Origin: Ignavibacteriales bacterium
Lineage (GTDB): Bacteria > Bacteroidota > Ignavibacteria > T3Sed10-11
DNA length: 34,245 nucleotides
Reading direction: 5' to 3'
NCBI GenBank assembly: GCA_003568415.1
Contig: PWXV01000071.1
Coordinates: 1-34,245 of the forward strand
The position numbers were made by a program, and so were the translations under genes. Under the pieces are notes generated by a model. The model searched no databases, had not been told where the DNA came from, and worked only from the letters and a program-made list of their open reading frames with translations. Of the stretch, positions 9,416 through 18,834 are shown in pieces; position 1 is the first letter of the stretch; each line of letters starts with the position of its first letter.

Positions 9416-11800
9416 ATGTTTATGGATTCCAACAATATCGGCACATTTCTGAAAACCACCAAGACAATTGAGATTCCAATCGGAGGGAAAAGAGTCTATC
9501 GTACTGCGGCAGAGTATCTTGTTGAAAATTGCTGTCCGCAGGCAGAGGTTCAGCAGAAGGATTTTACAAAAGAGAAGCAATCGAAGGATAGTTTGCGACT
9601 TTCAGACAAAGAGATATGGAAACCCGACGGAATACCGGCAATCGGGAACGGAATGCAGGGTGAAAGGGAATACATATATGTTCAGGTAAATAAGGAAAAT
9701 AGTTGTACCCTCGCGGTATCATCACCGCATCTTGTCTATCCTGCTGTCTGTAAGCTGCACGAAGATTTACAGGATCAGGATGTGAAAACATTTTCGGAAG
9801 GGAAAATATTTCCGGTTGCGCTAAAAAAACTTCGTGCCCACTATAATGTTTTTCTTACGCAATACGGTAGAACGGCGAAAGGGTTCGAACCAGAGGAATA
9901 TTTTGAAAATCTTGCGCGTCTGGGCTACTCACACGTCGAAGTAAACGGCCTTGCTTATCCTGTTCCGTATGAATCGGGACCAAAAGGCGAAGTGTTGCAT
10001 CGATTCTATACATATTGTCCGGCGTTGGATCAATTCGTTACCAGTTTTCTGAACAAAGGAATTTACAAGGACGATTATCTGCAGGCAAATATCAATCTGT
10101 TGAAAAAGTATGCCGGTCTTGCAGAAAAGTATGGTCTCATACCCGGACTTTTATGTTTCGAACCGCGCTCCGTTCCCGATGAAATTTTTGAGAAGTATCC
10201 GATGTTGCGGGGTGCGCGCGTTGATCATCCCATACGAAGTTTCAGGCCGAGATATAATCTATCCATTGCCCATCCGGTAGTACAGAACCATTACAGGGAA
10301 ATGATGGAAAACCTGATGCGGGAAGTGCCTGCACTTGAATTTATATCCATATGGTCGAATGACAGCGGTGCAGGATTTGAATATACAAATTCATTATATG
10401 TCGGTAGAAACGGCGGCGGCTATGTAATCCGTGAGTGGAAAGGCGATAAAGAGATATCTGAAGCGGCAGCGTTAAATCTTGTCCGGTTTTTAAAAATATT
10501 AAGAGACGCCGGCCGCACCGTGAATCCGAAATTCCGTTCACTTCTGCGGATGGAAGCGTTCTGGCATGAACACAGTCATATAATGGATAATCTCGATTAC
10601 GGGATCGACGTGGAAGTATCCTCGCTGCTTTCCAAAGGATGGGCACTTACCTACAAACACCCGAAGTATGATGACGTACCGGAAATTCATACCACCGTGT
10701 GGCATAACCGCTTCAGTCCCGATGAAAAGCCGCTGATAAAAGAACTCAACGAACGGGGGGCACAGGTTGATTTTATGTATGCTGCCGGTGCTGCTAACAA
10801 TCACGAACCGCTGCTCGGTATTCCATATCCCTATCTTATTCACGACAAGTTAAAGGATCTTTGGAAGCACGGCACGGATAATATAGCACAACTTGGCGGT
10901 ATAACGCCCGGGTCTTTTGCGCCGTACAATATAAATCAGGAAGTATTCCGTTCGTTTCAGCTCGACCCTTCCGTTGATGTTGACCGGTTATTATTGAATA
11001 AAGGAGGAGAATGGGCTGGTGAGGAGTATGCCGGAACGCTTACAAAGATATGGAAACAATGCGATGAAGTATTCAGGGCGTATCCAATTCCAATCTGGCT
11101 TTATACTGCCTGGGGTGTATGGTTCAGAACACTGGTAAGGCCGTTAATACCGAACATTGATGCCATTCCGGAAAAAGAGCGGACATACTATGAAGATTAT
11201 CTCATATCACCCGCGCACAACCGGGCACGGGTTGATTTACGCTGGGATGTCGGCTTTGAATTGGTTGATGTGCCCAGAGCAAAAAAATCCGCAGCACGTA
11301 TGGACGAATACGTGTTTCCTCAGCTTGACTCGATTTTGAAATCCCTGAAGGAATTGTTGGGAACAGCGCTACCTGAGCAAGCCGTACATTGTTTTACCGA
11401 CCTCTATGATCGTCTCCGTGGTTTACGGTGCTGGTTCAGAAATCAGAGAAATGCGGCGGTATGGGTGGCCGGAGTGCATGGTTATCTTGAAACTGACAAT
11501 GAAAAGGAAAAAGAACGGTGCCGGATGCTGCTGAAAGAAATGGTAATAGACGAGATTGAAAACATGAAACAACTACTCGCCCTGTGGGAGGATTCGAATA
11601 CGTATTGGATGTATATTTCAGCGGTTGGTGAAACGACCTATATGTACTTCGATAATTTCGGTGAATTGCTTAAAAAGAAAATACACTATATGGATGGAAG
11701 AGAGAACGATCTACCGTATATCGATCCCGATTATCAGTGGCGCGTACCCGGTATTCCGGATGAATATAGTAAAATAAAAAATGATTATAGCATGCAATAA
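9416..11800 (+). CDS. Putative glycoside hydrolase of unassigned family, copy A
   Basis: A protein of 794 residues with no signal peptide, so cytoplasmic. The first ~120 residues (TAAEYLVENCCPQ and following) resemble the small alpha/beta domain that precedes the barrel in GH20- and GH67-like enzymes. Residues about 135-560 read like a TIM barrel, with GYSHVEVNG, GLLCFEPRS and the segment around residues 316-348 containing NDSGAGFEYT and YVGRNGGGY. Asp316 is a candidate catalytic acid, on conservation with copy B only. The C-terminal ~220 residues are helical. I do not recognise a named family. The next gene is a clear paralog of the same length, and this block is almost identical between them. 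ATG 9416 has a weak upstream GAAGAAAG; ATG 9422 is an alternative start two codons later. Confidence 0.7.
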   Translation: MFMDSNNIGTFLKTTKTIEIPIGGKRVYRTAAEYLVENCCPQAEVQQKDFTKEKQSKDSLRLSDKEIWKPDGIPAIGNGMQGEREYIYVQVNKENSCTLAVSSPHLVYPAVCKLHEDLQDQDVKTFSEGKIFPVALKKLRAHYNVFLTQYGRTAKGFEPEEYFENLARLGYSHVEVNGLAYPVPYESGPKGEVLHRFYTYCPALDQFVTSFLNKGIYKDDYLQANINLLKKYAGLAEKYGLIPGLLCFEPRSVPDEIFEKYPMLRGARVDHPIRSFRPRYNLSIAHPVVQNHYREMMENLMREVPALEFISIWSNDSGAGFEYTNSLYVGRNGGGYVIREWKGDKEISEAAALNLVRFLKILRDAGRTVNPKFRSLLRMEAFWHEHSHIMDNLDYGIDVEVSSLLSKGWALTYKHPKYDDVPEIHTTVWHNRFSPDEKPLIKELNERGAQVDFMYAAGAANNHEPLLGIPYPYLIHDKLKDLWKHGTDNIAQLGGITPGSFAPYNINQEVFRSFQLDPSVDVDRLLLNKGGEWAGEEYAGTLTKIWKQCDEVFRAYPIPIWLYTAWGVWFRTLVRPLIPNIDAIPEKERTYYEDYLISPAHNRARVDLRWDVGFELVDVPRAKKSAARMDEYVFPQLDSILKSLKELLGTALPEQAVHCFTDLYDRLRGLRCWFRNQRNAAVWVAGVHGYLETDNEKEKERCRMLLKEMVIDEIENMKQLLALWEDSNTYWMYISAVGETTYMYFDNFGELLKKKIHYMDGRENDLPYIDPDYQWRVPGIPDEYSKIKNDYSMQ

Positions 11801-11842
11801 GCAGTGGTACAGATGCGAATAATATTGAAAGGATAATTTTGA

Positions 11843-14233
11843 ATGACGTCTTCAGGTAAGAACACAATACGATCGGCGCTTGCTAATGTGAAAACAATAG
11901 AGATAGTTAAGGATACATCCCGTGTTCAGAGAACCGCAGCTGAGTATCTACAACAGACTATATGTACACAGGCGGAAATTATTGAAAAAGAATGGAGTTT
12001 CGGTACCGGCAAAAGCGGGACACTGAGAATTGCAAACAATGCCGGAGAGATACGTAATACAGTAGGATTTAAAAAGCCGGCACAACCGGAAGGGCGCGAA
12101 TGGTTGTATGTACAATTGGATGAATCGGGGTCCGGATATATGCTTGCGTCCGGTTTCCATTACTTGTATGCACTCGTACGCCACGTCACCGAGAATCTTA
12201 TCGACAGGGATATTACAGAGTTTCAGGAGGGGACATTTTTCGATGTTACTTTTACGAGAAACCGTCTCGAATACGATCATTTTGTGAACCAGCATGCCCG
12301 GACGGCAAAGTATATTGGCAGAGATGAACACTTTGCAAATCTTGCCCGGGCCGGGTTTTCTCACGCTGAGGTTAACGGCATCCCATCGCCGATCCAGTTT
12401 GAGACCGGTCCCAAGGGAGAGGTGTTACACCGTTTTTATACGTATTGCCATGCTCTCGATCAGTATGTCTCAAGTAAGTTGAACAAGGGGATATACAAAG
12501 AAGATTACCTCTTGACAAATCTTAATTATTTCAAAAGTAATGCCGCCTTTGCAGAGAAATACGGATTGACACCCGGTATGGTCTGTTTTGAGCCGCGATC
12601 TGTTCCCGATGCGTTGTTAGAACGCTATCCGATGTTACGGGGTGCGCGGGTCGATCATCCGCTCCGGAGTTTCAAACCGCGGTATAATTTATCGATCGCT
12701 CACCCGGTGGTGCAGGATCACTATGCCGAAATGATGGAAAAACTTGTTCGTGAAGTACCGGCACTCGACTATATTGCAATTTACTCAAACGACAGCGGTG
12801 CAGGTTTTGAATACACTAATTCGCTTTACGTGGGCAGAAACGGCGGCGGTTATGTAATACGGGAATGGAAGGGCGATAAGGAAATAGCCGAAGCTGCAGC
12901 ATTGAACCTTGTGCGGTTTCTGAAAATTCTCAGGGATGCGGGACGGATAGTCAATCCGGATTTCCGTGTCATTTTACGATTTGAAGCTTTTGCACATGAA
13001 CTCGATCATATATTTGCAAACCTTGATAATGGAATAGACCTTGAAGCCGGATCTTTTAAATCGACCGGGTGGGAACTCTCGTATAAACATCCTAAATATG
13101 ACGATGTGCCGGAAATACATCTAACCGCACTGCATAATAAGTTCGATGCCGGTGAGAAAGATGCAATGGCTAAACTCCAGGAAAAAGGGGTAAGCACGGA
13201 AGTTTATTATACCCCGGATGTGTTGTGGAATCACGAACCGCTGACCGGAATACCCTTCCCCTATCTTATATATGAAAAACTAAAAGAAATGTCTGAACAG
13301 GATGTTACAAGTATTTGCCATCTGGGTGGTGTGACTCCGCCGTCATATGTCTCGCATAATATAAATCAGGAAATATTGCGCGCCTTTCAGTTTGATTCAA
13401 ATTGCAGCATTGATGACATATTATTGCAAAAAGCCGAACAGTGGGTCGGACCTGAATATGCACAATTTCTGTTCTCACTCTGGCAGCAGTCCGATGATAT
13501 ATTCCGCTCAACTCCGATTCCTGTTTGGTTATATAACGGGTGGGCGAATTGGTACAGAATCCTTATCCGTCCTATAGTACCGAATATCGAGGCTATTTCC
13601 GAGGAAGATCGTGCATATTATGAGAACCATTTACTCGCCACGGCACATAATCGGGCACGGATTGATTTCCGATACGATGTGGGATTTGAATTAACCGACC
13701 AACCGAAAGCGCAGAAGAACGTACAGCGGATGGATGCTGAACTGTTTCCAAGAATGGAGAAAACCCTGTCGTTTGTTGATGATATTGTAGAGAAGACGAA
13801 AGACAAGAAATGTGGAAAACATTTTATTGAATTACGCGACAGATTGACCGCATTGAAATGTTTTTTCCGGTCACAGCGTAATGTCGCTGCATGGATAACC
13901 GGTGTTCACGGATATCTTGAAACAAATGACGATGATGAAAAGAAAGAATGCCGTACATTGCTGCACGATATGGTGCTTGATGAAATAGAAAACACAAAAC
14001 AATTGTTGAAGCTGTGGGAAACATCAGATACAAGATGGATGTATTATTCCGCTGCCGGTGAGACAACGTTTATATACGGAGATAATTTCGGTGATCATTT
14101 ACGGCGAAAGATCGAGCTTATGACCGGAAGAGAAAATGATGAGCCGCAAATTGATCCCGAGTTCCAATGGCGGGTACCCGGTATACCGTGGTCATATAAA
14201 AACTCCCAAATAAATCTGAATGAAGCACTGTAA
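11843..14233 (+). CDS. Putative glycoside hydrolase of unassigned family, copy B
   Basis: A protein of 796 residues, paralogous along its whole length to the gene just upstream: the same N-terminal small domain (RTAAEYLQQ), barrel and helical C-terminus. The strongest identity is in the barrel segment with NDSGAGFEYT (Asp317) and YVGRNGGGY, and in EPRSVPD and MLRGARVDHP. Differences cluster in loops, for example FEAFAHELDH here against MEAFWHEHSH in copy A. That suggests the two act on related but distinct linkages rather than being redundant. There is no signal peptide, so it is probably cytoplasmic. The start at 11843 has AAAGGA at 11829-11834. It precedes the six-hairpin glycosidase by 39 bases, and the three likely form one trimming set. 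Function is inferred from fold-like features and context; the family is not identified. Confidence 0.7.
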   Translation: MTSSGKNTIRSALANVKTIEIVKDTSRVQRTAAEYLQQTICTQAEIIEKEWSFGTGKSGTLRIANNAGEIRNTVGFKKPAQPEGREWLYVQLDESGSGYMLASGFHYLYALVRHVTENLIDRDITEFQEGTFFDVTFTRNRLEYDHFVNQHARTAKYIGRDEHFANLARAGFSHAEVNGIPSPIQFETGPKGEVLHRFYTYCHALDQYVSSKLNKGIYKEDYLLTNLNYFKSNAAFAEKYGLTPGMVCFEPRSVPDALLERYPMLRGARVDHPLRSFKPRYNLSIAHPVVQDHYAEMMEKLVREVPALDYIAIYSNDSGAGFEYTNSLYVGRNGGGYVIREWKGDKEIAEAAALNLVRFLKILRDAGRIVNPDFRVILRFEAFAHELDHIFANLDNGIDLEAGSFKSTGWELSYKHPKYDDVPEIHLTALHNKFDAGEKDAMAKLQEKGVSTEVYYTPDVLWNHEPLTGIPFPYLIYEKLKEMSEQDVTSICHLGGVTPPSYVSHNINQEILRAFQFDSNCSIDDILLQKAEQWVGPEYAQFLFSLWQQSDDIFRSTPIPVWLYNGWANWYRILIRPIVPNIEAISEEDRAYYENHLLATAHNRARIDFRYDVGFELTDQPKAQKNVQRMDAELFPRMEKTLSFVDDIVEKTKDKKCGKHFIELRDRLTALKCFFRSQRNVAAWITGVHGYLETNDDDEKKECRTLLHDMVLDEIENTKQLLKLWETSDTRWMYYSAAGETTFIYGDNFGDHLRRKIELMTGRENDEPQIDPEFQWRVPGIPWSYKNSQINLNEAL

Positions 14234-14272
14234 ATCAAAGTATTTTGGAAAAATATTCAACGGAGTCAGCAG

Positions 14273-15859
14273 ATGAGTGAAACATACATTTCGACCGGCA
14301 ATAGCCGTATCGATGCATTGTATCCCCGTATAAAAAATTTTCTGTTACATGATATAACCGAATACAACATGTTCGGGACCAAAGTGCGCGGTTACCGGAC
14401 ACCCGACGCTCCGAGTATATGGATACGCGATTACGCCGATATGATGCGCGGATTCAGATACTGGGAAGAAGATATGAAATCCATCGTCGATCATTTTGCT
14501 GAAACGCAGACCGAAAAAGGATGGTTATTCGATTACTTTACTATGACGCCTGAAAAAGTGCCCTGTGAAAAAGAAAACTGGGCAAAATACGTTCGGGTAC
14601 CGGTCGAGGCGGATGTTGAATTCCGCTTTATCAATGCGGTGTATATGGCATGGCAGGCAACGGGAGACGATGTATGGATGAAGTCGCTGCTGCCGAATAT
14701 GGAAAAGGCCTTGCAGTACATACTCACCGATCCGTGGCGATGGGATCCAAAACATAGACTGGTAAAGCGCGCCTATACTATCGATACCTGGGATTTTGAT
14801 TATACTGCCGGCCGGCATCCATGGTTAAATTTTCAGATTACCGACGATACGTTCTGGGGAATTATGCATGGTGATGCTTCCGGTTACTATCTGGCGTTCA
14901 GACAAATGCAGTCGTTCTATGAGCACCTGAGAAACAAAAAACGCGCTCAACACTGGAAGCGTTTTGCAACATCATTCCGTAACCGGGCAAACAAGGTGTG
15001 TTTCAACGGACAATTCTATTCACACCGCGTTCCATTGGTTCCGGTGAAGATCGATGGTGTCGATGAGAGCAAACAATTAAGTCTGAGCAATCCGATGAAC
15101 ATAAACCGCGGTCTGGCGACGCAGGAAATAGCTGCGGCTGTTATTCGTGAATATAAGAAACGCGGTGAACAGACCGATGCCTTTGCCGAATGGTTCAGTA
15201 TTGATCCTCCCTTTCCCGGTGGTATTTACGGGGACGAAAAACTTGTGGCGGGCGCGTATTGTAACGGCGGTATTATGCCGCTTGTCGGCGGTGAGCTTGC
15301 CCGCGCTGCTTTGCGGCACGGCTTTGAGGAATATGGAGTTAAACAACTTCTGAAGTACGAAGAATTAACCGGTAATAACGAAACGTACCTCTGGTACTTC
15401 CCCGACGGACGGCCAGCTTCGATTGAAGCCAGCACCAGTCCGGATGCATCGCCGACAGATGCCTGGGGATCGTCGGCTATGATGTATGGATTAATAGAAG
15501 GACTGGCCGGTATTGTTGATATGAACAAACTGTATAAAGCTGTTGAACTATCACCGCGGTGGATTGCAGCAGGTGAAAACGAAGCCCGTGTGCAAACTGT
15601 ATACGGTGCATCGGGTGCATCGTTCGGCTATACGTATGGGCACGAACCGGCAAAAAAGACTATCGAGCTGGAGGTTGAGGGGAAAGCAAGTGTCGATTTG
15701 CACGTTCTTCTGCCGGTAAATACGAAAGCAACGAGAGTCAGGATAAACGGCAGAAAAGTGAAGTTTAAAAATACATCGGTTGAGGAGAGTCATTATGTGG
15801 ATGCTGCTTTCCGCTTAAATAAAAAAGCAGGGGTACAGATCGAATATACCGAAAAGTAA
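14273..15859 (+). CDS. (alpha/alpha)6 six-hairpin glycosidase-like protein
   Basis: A protein of 528 residues without a signal peptide. The main part (about 1-430) has the Trp/Asp/Tyr-rich helical pattern of six-hairpin glycosidases, with WIRDYADMMRG, DTWDFDY, GGIMPLVGGELA and DASPTDAWGSS. WIRDYADM resembles the WxRD segment of GH63/GH78/GH15-type barrels. The last ~90 residues form a small beta domain (VRINGRKVKF). It probably hydrolyses an alpha-linked sugar from imported oligosaccharides in the cytoplasm; the exact family and linkage cannot be assigned by eye. The start is supported by GGAG at 14262-14265, seven bases before ATG. It closes the block of three cytoplasmic carbohydrate enzymes and is followed by a ~100 nt gap with an inverted repeat. 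Confidence 0.78.
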   Translation: MSETYISTGNSRIDALYPRIKNFLLHDITEYNMFGTKVRGYRTPDAPSIWIRDYADMMRGFRYWEEDMKSIVDHFAETQTEKGWLFDYFTMTPEKVPCEKENWAKYVRVPVEADVEFRFINAVYMAWQATGDDVWMKSLLPNMEKALQYILTDPWRWDPKHRLVKRAYTIDTWDFDYTAGRHPWLNFQITDDTFWGIMHGDASGYYLAFRQMQSFYEHLRNKKRAQHWKRFATSFRNRANKVCFNGQFYSHRVPLVPVKIDGVDESKQLSLSNPMNINRGLATQEIAAAVIREYKKRGEQTDAFAEWFSIDPPFPGGIYGDEKLVAGAYCNGGIMPLVGGELARAALRHGFEEYGVKQLLKYEELTGNNETYLWYFPDGRPASIEASTSPDASPTDAWGSSAMMYGLIEGLAGIVDMNKLYKAVELSPRWIAAGENEARVQTVYGASGASFGYTYGHEPAKKTIELEVEGKASVDLHVLLPVNTKATRVRINGRKVKFKNTSVEESHYVDAAFRLNKKAGVQIEYTEK

Positions 15860-15960
15860 ATAACCTCGTGTGGTGCGTATGTAATGTGAATGGCTCAGAT
15901 AGTACGCAGTGATACGGCTAAGATAAGGATGCATGCGCACCACATATTAAAAAGAACATA
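15860..15960 (+). promoter_or_regulatory. Intergenic inverted repeat (13-bp stem), possible leader or terminator
   Basis: The 101-base gap holds an inverted repeat. The arm at 15869-15881 (TGTGGTGCGTATG) pairs with 15932-15944 (CATGCGCACCACA) at 12 of 13 positions, and the remaining pair is a G-U wobble in RNA. The loop is 50 bases. There is no U-tract after the stem, so it is not a standard intrinsic terminator. It could be a leader structure, a processing site or a protein-binding site. It is the second longest gap in the window and separates the glycosidases from the aminotransferase. No convincing -35/-10 pair is visible. Confidence 0.5.
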
Positions 15961-17208
15961 ATGGAAAAATCCAATCTACACTTTCAGAAAGCAATATCCC
16001 GAATACCGTGGGGTACGCAAACAAATGCAAAACGCCCGTATCCCTTCTTTGAAGATGTTATGCCAAAATATATTGAGCGCGGTAAGGGCTGCCGTCTCTG
16101 GGATGTTGACGGCAATGAATATATTGATTTTCGATTGTCTCTTGGTCCGGTTACTCTCGGTTATTGTTATGACGAAGTTGACGATGCAGTTCGAAAGCAG
16201 ATGGAAAAAGGGGTGCTGTTCAGCATGGCAAGCCCGATTGAATATGAGCTCGCCGAGCTTATCTGCTCAATGATACCGAATGCCGAGATGTGCCGGTTTA
16301 TGAAAACGGGAGCGGATGTGAACTCATCCAACATCCGCATAGCGCGTTCCTGTACAGGGCGCGATATGATTTTAATGAGCGGCTATCACGGTTATCCCGA
16401 TTGGTTCTCAACGGAGGACAGCCCGAATAACGGTGTGCCGGAAATCCTGAAGGAGTATGTAAAGATCATTCCCTGGGGAGATTGTGAAGCGGCAGAGAAA
16501 TTGATGAGACAATATGGTGAAAAGGTTGCGTGTATCATCTCCATTCCCTATGACTTTAACGAGGATACTTCCGGTGAGTATATACGTTATTTGAGAGATA
16601 TAACTAAGGAATACGGCAGTTTACTTGTGCTCGATGAAATATTGACAGGTTTCAGATTAGGAACCGGTGGTGCGCAGGAATATTTCAAAGTCGATGCGGA
16701 TCTTGCCGGTTATGCCAAAGCGCTCGCGAACGGGTATCCTTTGTCAACGTATGTGGGTAAGCGGGAGTATATGGAACAACTCTATAAATTTAAAATGACC
16801 ACTACGTATGCCGGAGAAACATTATCCATTGCAGCGGCGATCGCAACGCTCAACATAATGAAACGGGAAAAGGTACATGACCATATCTGGAAAATGGGTA
16901 AGCGCCTGATGAAGGGATTACAAGAAATTGCAAAGAGTCTTTCCCTTGAAGCATATGCCGCCGGTTTACCGCCTGCATCTTTTTTGAAGATCAACACCCC
17001 GGATCAGAACTACAACGAGCGGCTTGAATATGTCTGGCACCGTGAACTTTATCGTGAGCGAATATTTGCAAATCAACGCTGGTTCATCTCATATTCGCAT
17101 AAAGAGTCTGATATTGACGAAACGCTCGAAAAAGCTGCTGTCTCTTTGCAACGGGCGATTGATGCGGAGCAAAAAGAGCGCAAGAACATTCAACCATTCT
17201 GGTGGTGA
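15961..17208 (+). CDS. Class III (glutamate-1-semialdehyde-type) PLP aminotransferase
   Basis: A protein of 415 residues in the class III aminotransferase family, closest in look to glutamate-1-semialdehyde aminomutase. Visible are LWDVDGNEYIDF near the N-terminus, FMKTGADVN (phosphate region), Asp225 in LVLDEILTGFR, which contacts the PLP ring nitrogen, and the Schiff-base Lys253 in GYAKALANGYPLS. All key residues are present. True HemL makes 5-aminolevulinate, but no other haem or tetrapyrrole synthesis gene accompanies it here. A role in transferring an amino group to or from a sugar- or amino-acid-derived carbonyl is more likely (inference). The ribosome site is poor (AAAGAA). It is followed after two bases by the two-domain amidohydrolase, so the pair probably works on the same nitrogen-containing intermediate. 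Confidence 0.9.
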   Translation: MEKSNLHFQKAISRIPWGTQTNAKRPYPFFEDVMPKYIERGKGCRLWDVDGNEYIDFRLSLGPVTLGYCYDEVDDAVRKQMEKGVLFSMASPIEYELAELICSMIPNAEMCRFMKTGADVNSSNIRIARSCTGRDMILMSGYHGYPDWFSTEDSPNNGVPEILKEYVKIIPWGDCEAAEKLMRQYGEKVACIISIPYDFNEDTSGEYIRYLRDITKEYGSLLVLDEILTGFRLGTGGAQEYFKVDADLAGYAKALANGYPLSTYVGKREYMEQLYKFKMTTTYAGETLSIAAAIATLNIMKREKVHDHIWKMGKRLMKGLQEIAKSLSLEAYAAGLPPASFLKINTPDQNYNERLEYVWHRELYRERIFANQRWFISYSHKESDIDETLEKAAVSLQRAIDAEQKERKNIQPFWW

Positions 17209-17210
17209 TC

Positions 17211-18833
17211 ATGTCTGAAAGAAAATATATTGATTGCTATGCAATGGTGGGGAAGAGGGGACCGAAAGATGTGGAAACTCCTTTCGAAACGGAAGTATTG
17301 CTCGATGAAATGGAGTGGTGCGGTATACAAGGTGCGTTGATAGCTCACTGGACTGCAAAGGAATACGATCCCTCCTTTGGAAATAAAATACTTTTGAGAG
17401 AGTTGAAGAAAAGTGACCGGCTTTACGGTGTATGGACGGTTTTACCTTCACATACGGGTGAATTTCCGAATCCGGAAGATTGTGTCAGGGAGATGATAGA
17501 TAACGGCATTAAGGCAGCCAAGATGTATCCACGCACACATCATTATTGGTTTACGGAGGATGTTTGCGGCAAGCTCCTTGATGAATTTGAGAAAAACGGA
17601 ATCCTTCTGTTTGTCGAGGGAGGATATATGTATAATCCCGATATTCTCGAGCCGGCAAATGAGGTGTTGCTTACCGATCTTGATATCCTTCTTTCATATC
17701 ACAAAGGATTACATGTAGTGTTGCAGGGAGCGCGCTGGGATGCAACACGGCATCTCTACACCTTGATGTCCAAACACCCGAATTTATATCTTGAATTCTC
17801 CAATCATCAGGGAAACCGGGCGCTCGAGATTTTCAGTGAATGGTTTGGTGCCGAACGGCTTCTTTTCGGAACCGGTGCCCTTGATAAATCACCGGGTGCT
17901 GCAAAAGCTTTTGTGGATTATTGTACTCTCGATCAGCATGATAAAGATCTCATTGCCGGGAAAAACCTCGCACGCTTATTGAAACTTGAAAAACTGCCGG
18001 TTGATTATCCGGATAAACAGATAAACGATCCGGTCGTGGAAAAGGCGAAACAAGGTAAACCTTTGGATCATATGCTCGTGATCGATTCCCATGCACATAT
18101 AGCACACGACGATGCTGTAGGTGTCGGATTTATGCATCAACCGTTTTCCGATGCGAAGAGTATGTTCGAAAGATCCAAACTCATAGGGATCGATAAGATA
18201 TGTATTAGTTCGTGGCTCGGAATATGGGTTGATTTTGAGGAAGGGAACAACATCGTACGTTCGGCAATGGAGCGCTACCCCGGATTTTACCATGGCTATG
18301 CGACATTGCAGCCACAATATATACAGGACTGGCAGCCGCATCTGGATAAGGTGTATAAGGAGTTTGGTATGGAAGGTATCAAACCGTATCATCCCCGCAC
18401 CGATATTCCGTATAATGACCCGCTCTGGAGTCCCTGGTTTGAATATGGTAATAAGATACGTGCATATACATTGTTACACCCGTCTCCCGAGTTCAGCAAG
18501 GAAATACAGGATATCGCACCGAAATATCCGGATATGACATTTATCGTAGCGCATTGCGGCGGCTCGTTTGCGGCTGCACGACAGGGAATAGATGCAGCGC
18601 TTCAATTTCAGAACATAGTGCTTGAAATAACGTTAACCAGCGTTACGTACAAAGTCATTGAATTTATGGTTGACCATGTCGGTGCAGACAGAGTCTTGTT
18701 CGGAACGGATCAACCGATGCGCGATCCGATACCACAGTTCGGCTGGATGGCATATGCAAGATGTTCATATGAGGATAAGAAAAAAATGTTCGGTGAAAAT
18801 ATGCAAAAAATAATCGACCGGGTAGTGAAATAA
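17211..18833 (+). CDS. Tandem two-domain amidohydrolase (Amidohydro_2), first domain degenerate
   Basis: A protein of 540 residues from the ATG at 17211; a GTG at 17202 would add three residues and overlap the aminotransferase. It holds two TIM-barrel metal-dependent hydrolase domains. In domain 2 (about 288-540) the metal set is visible: His294/His296 (DSHAHI), His448 (VAHCGG) and Asp500 (GTDQP). In domain 1 (about 5-265) the same places read DCYAMVG, LQGARW and GTGALD, so the His and Asp ligands are gone although AAKMYPR and the barrel spacing remain. Domain 1 is therefore likely a non-catalytic partner. The family hydrolyses or decarboxylates small cyclic or carboxylated molecules, and the substrate is unknown. 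No signal peptide is present. The next gene starts one base after the stop. Confidence 0.85.
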   Translation: MSERKYIDCYAMVGKRGPKDVETPFETEVLLDEMEWCGIQGALIAHWTAKEYDPSFGNKILLRELKKSDRLYGVWTVLPSHTGEFPNPEDCVREMIDNGIKAAKMYPRTHHYWFTEDVCGKLLDEFEKNGILLFVEGGYMYNPDILEPANEVLLTDLDILLSYHKGLHVVLQGARWDATRHLYTLMSKHPNLYLEFSNHQGNRALEIFSEWFGAERLLFGTGALDKSPGAAKAFVDYCTLDQHDKDLIAGKNLARLLKLEKLPVDYPDKQINDPVVEKAKQGKPLDHMLVIDSHAHIAHDDAVGVGFMHQPFSDAKSMFERSKLIGIDKICISSWLGIWVDFEEGNNIVRSAMERYPGFYHGYATLQPQYIQDWQPHLDKVYKEFGMEGIKPYHPRTDIPYNDPLWSPWFEYGNKIRAYTLLHPSPEFSKEIQDIAPKYPDMTFIVAHCGGSFAAARQGIDAALQFQNIVLEITLTSVTYKVIEFMVDHVGADRVLFGTDQPMRDPIPQFGWMAYARCSYEDKKKMFGENMQKIIDRVVK

Positions 18834-18834
18834 T

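Noticed and set aside
11948-12364. Antisense open frame of 138 codons
   Set aside because: It is a shadow of glycoside hydrolase copy B; the sense frame is conserved with copy A.
15869-15944. Intrinsic terminator call for the inverted repeat
   Set aside because: The loop is 50 bases and no run of T follows the right arm, so a standard terminator is not supported.
15961-17208. HemL (haem pathway) call for the aminotransferase, and HemE for the UroD-like genes
   Set aside because: The locus has no other tetrapyrrole gene, the UroD-like proteins have altered motifs, and every neighbour is a carbohydrate or hydrolase gene.
17202-17210. GTG start for the amidohydrolase
   Set aside because: ATG 17211 is nine bases downstream, just after the aminotransferase stop, and suffices for the whole domain.
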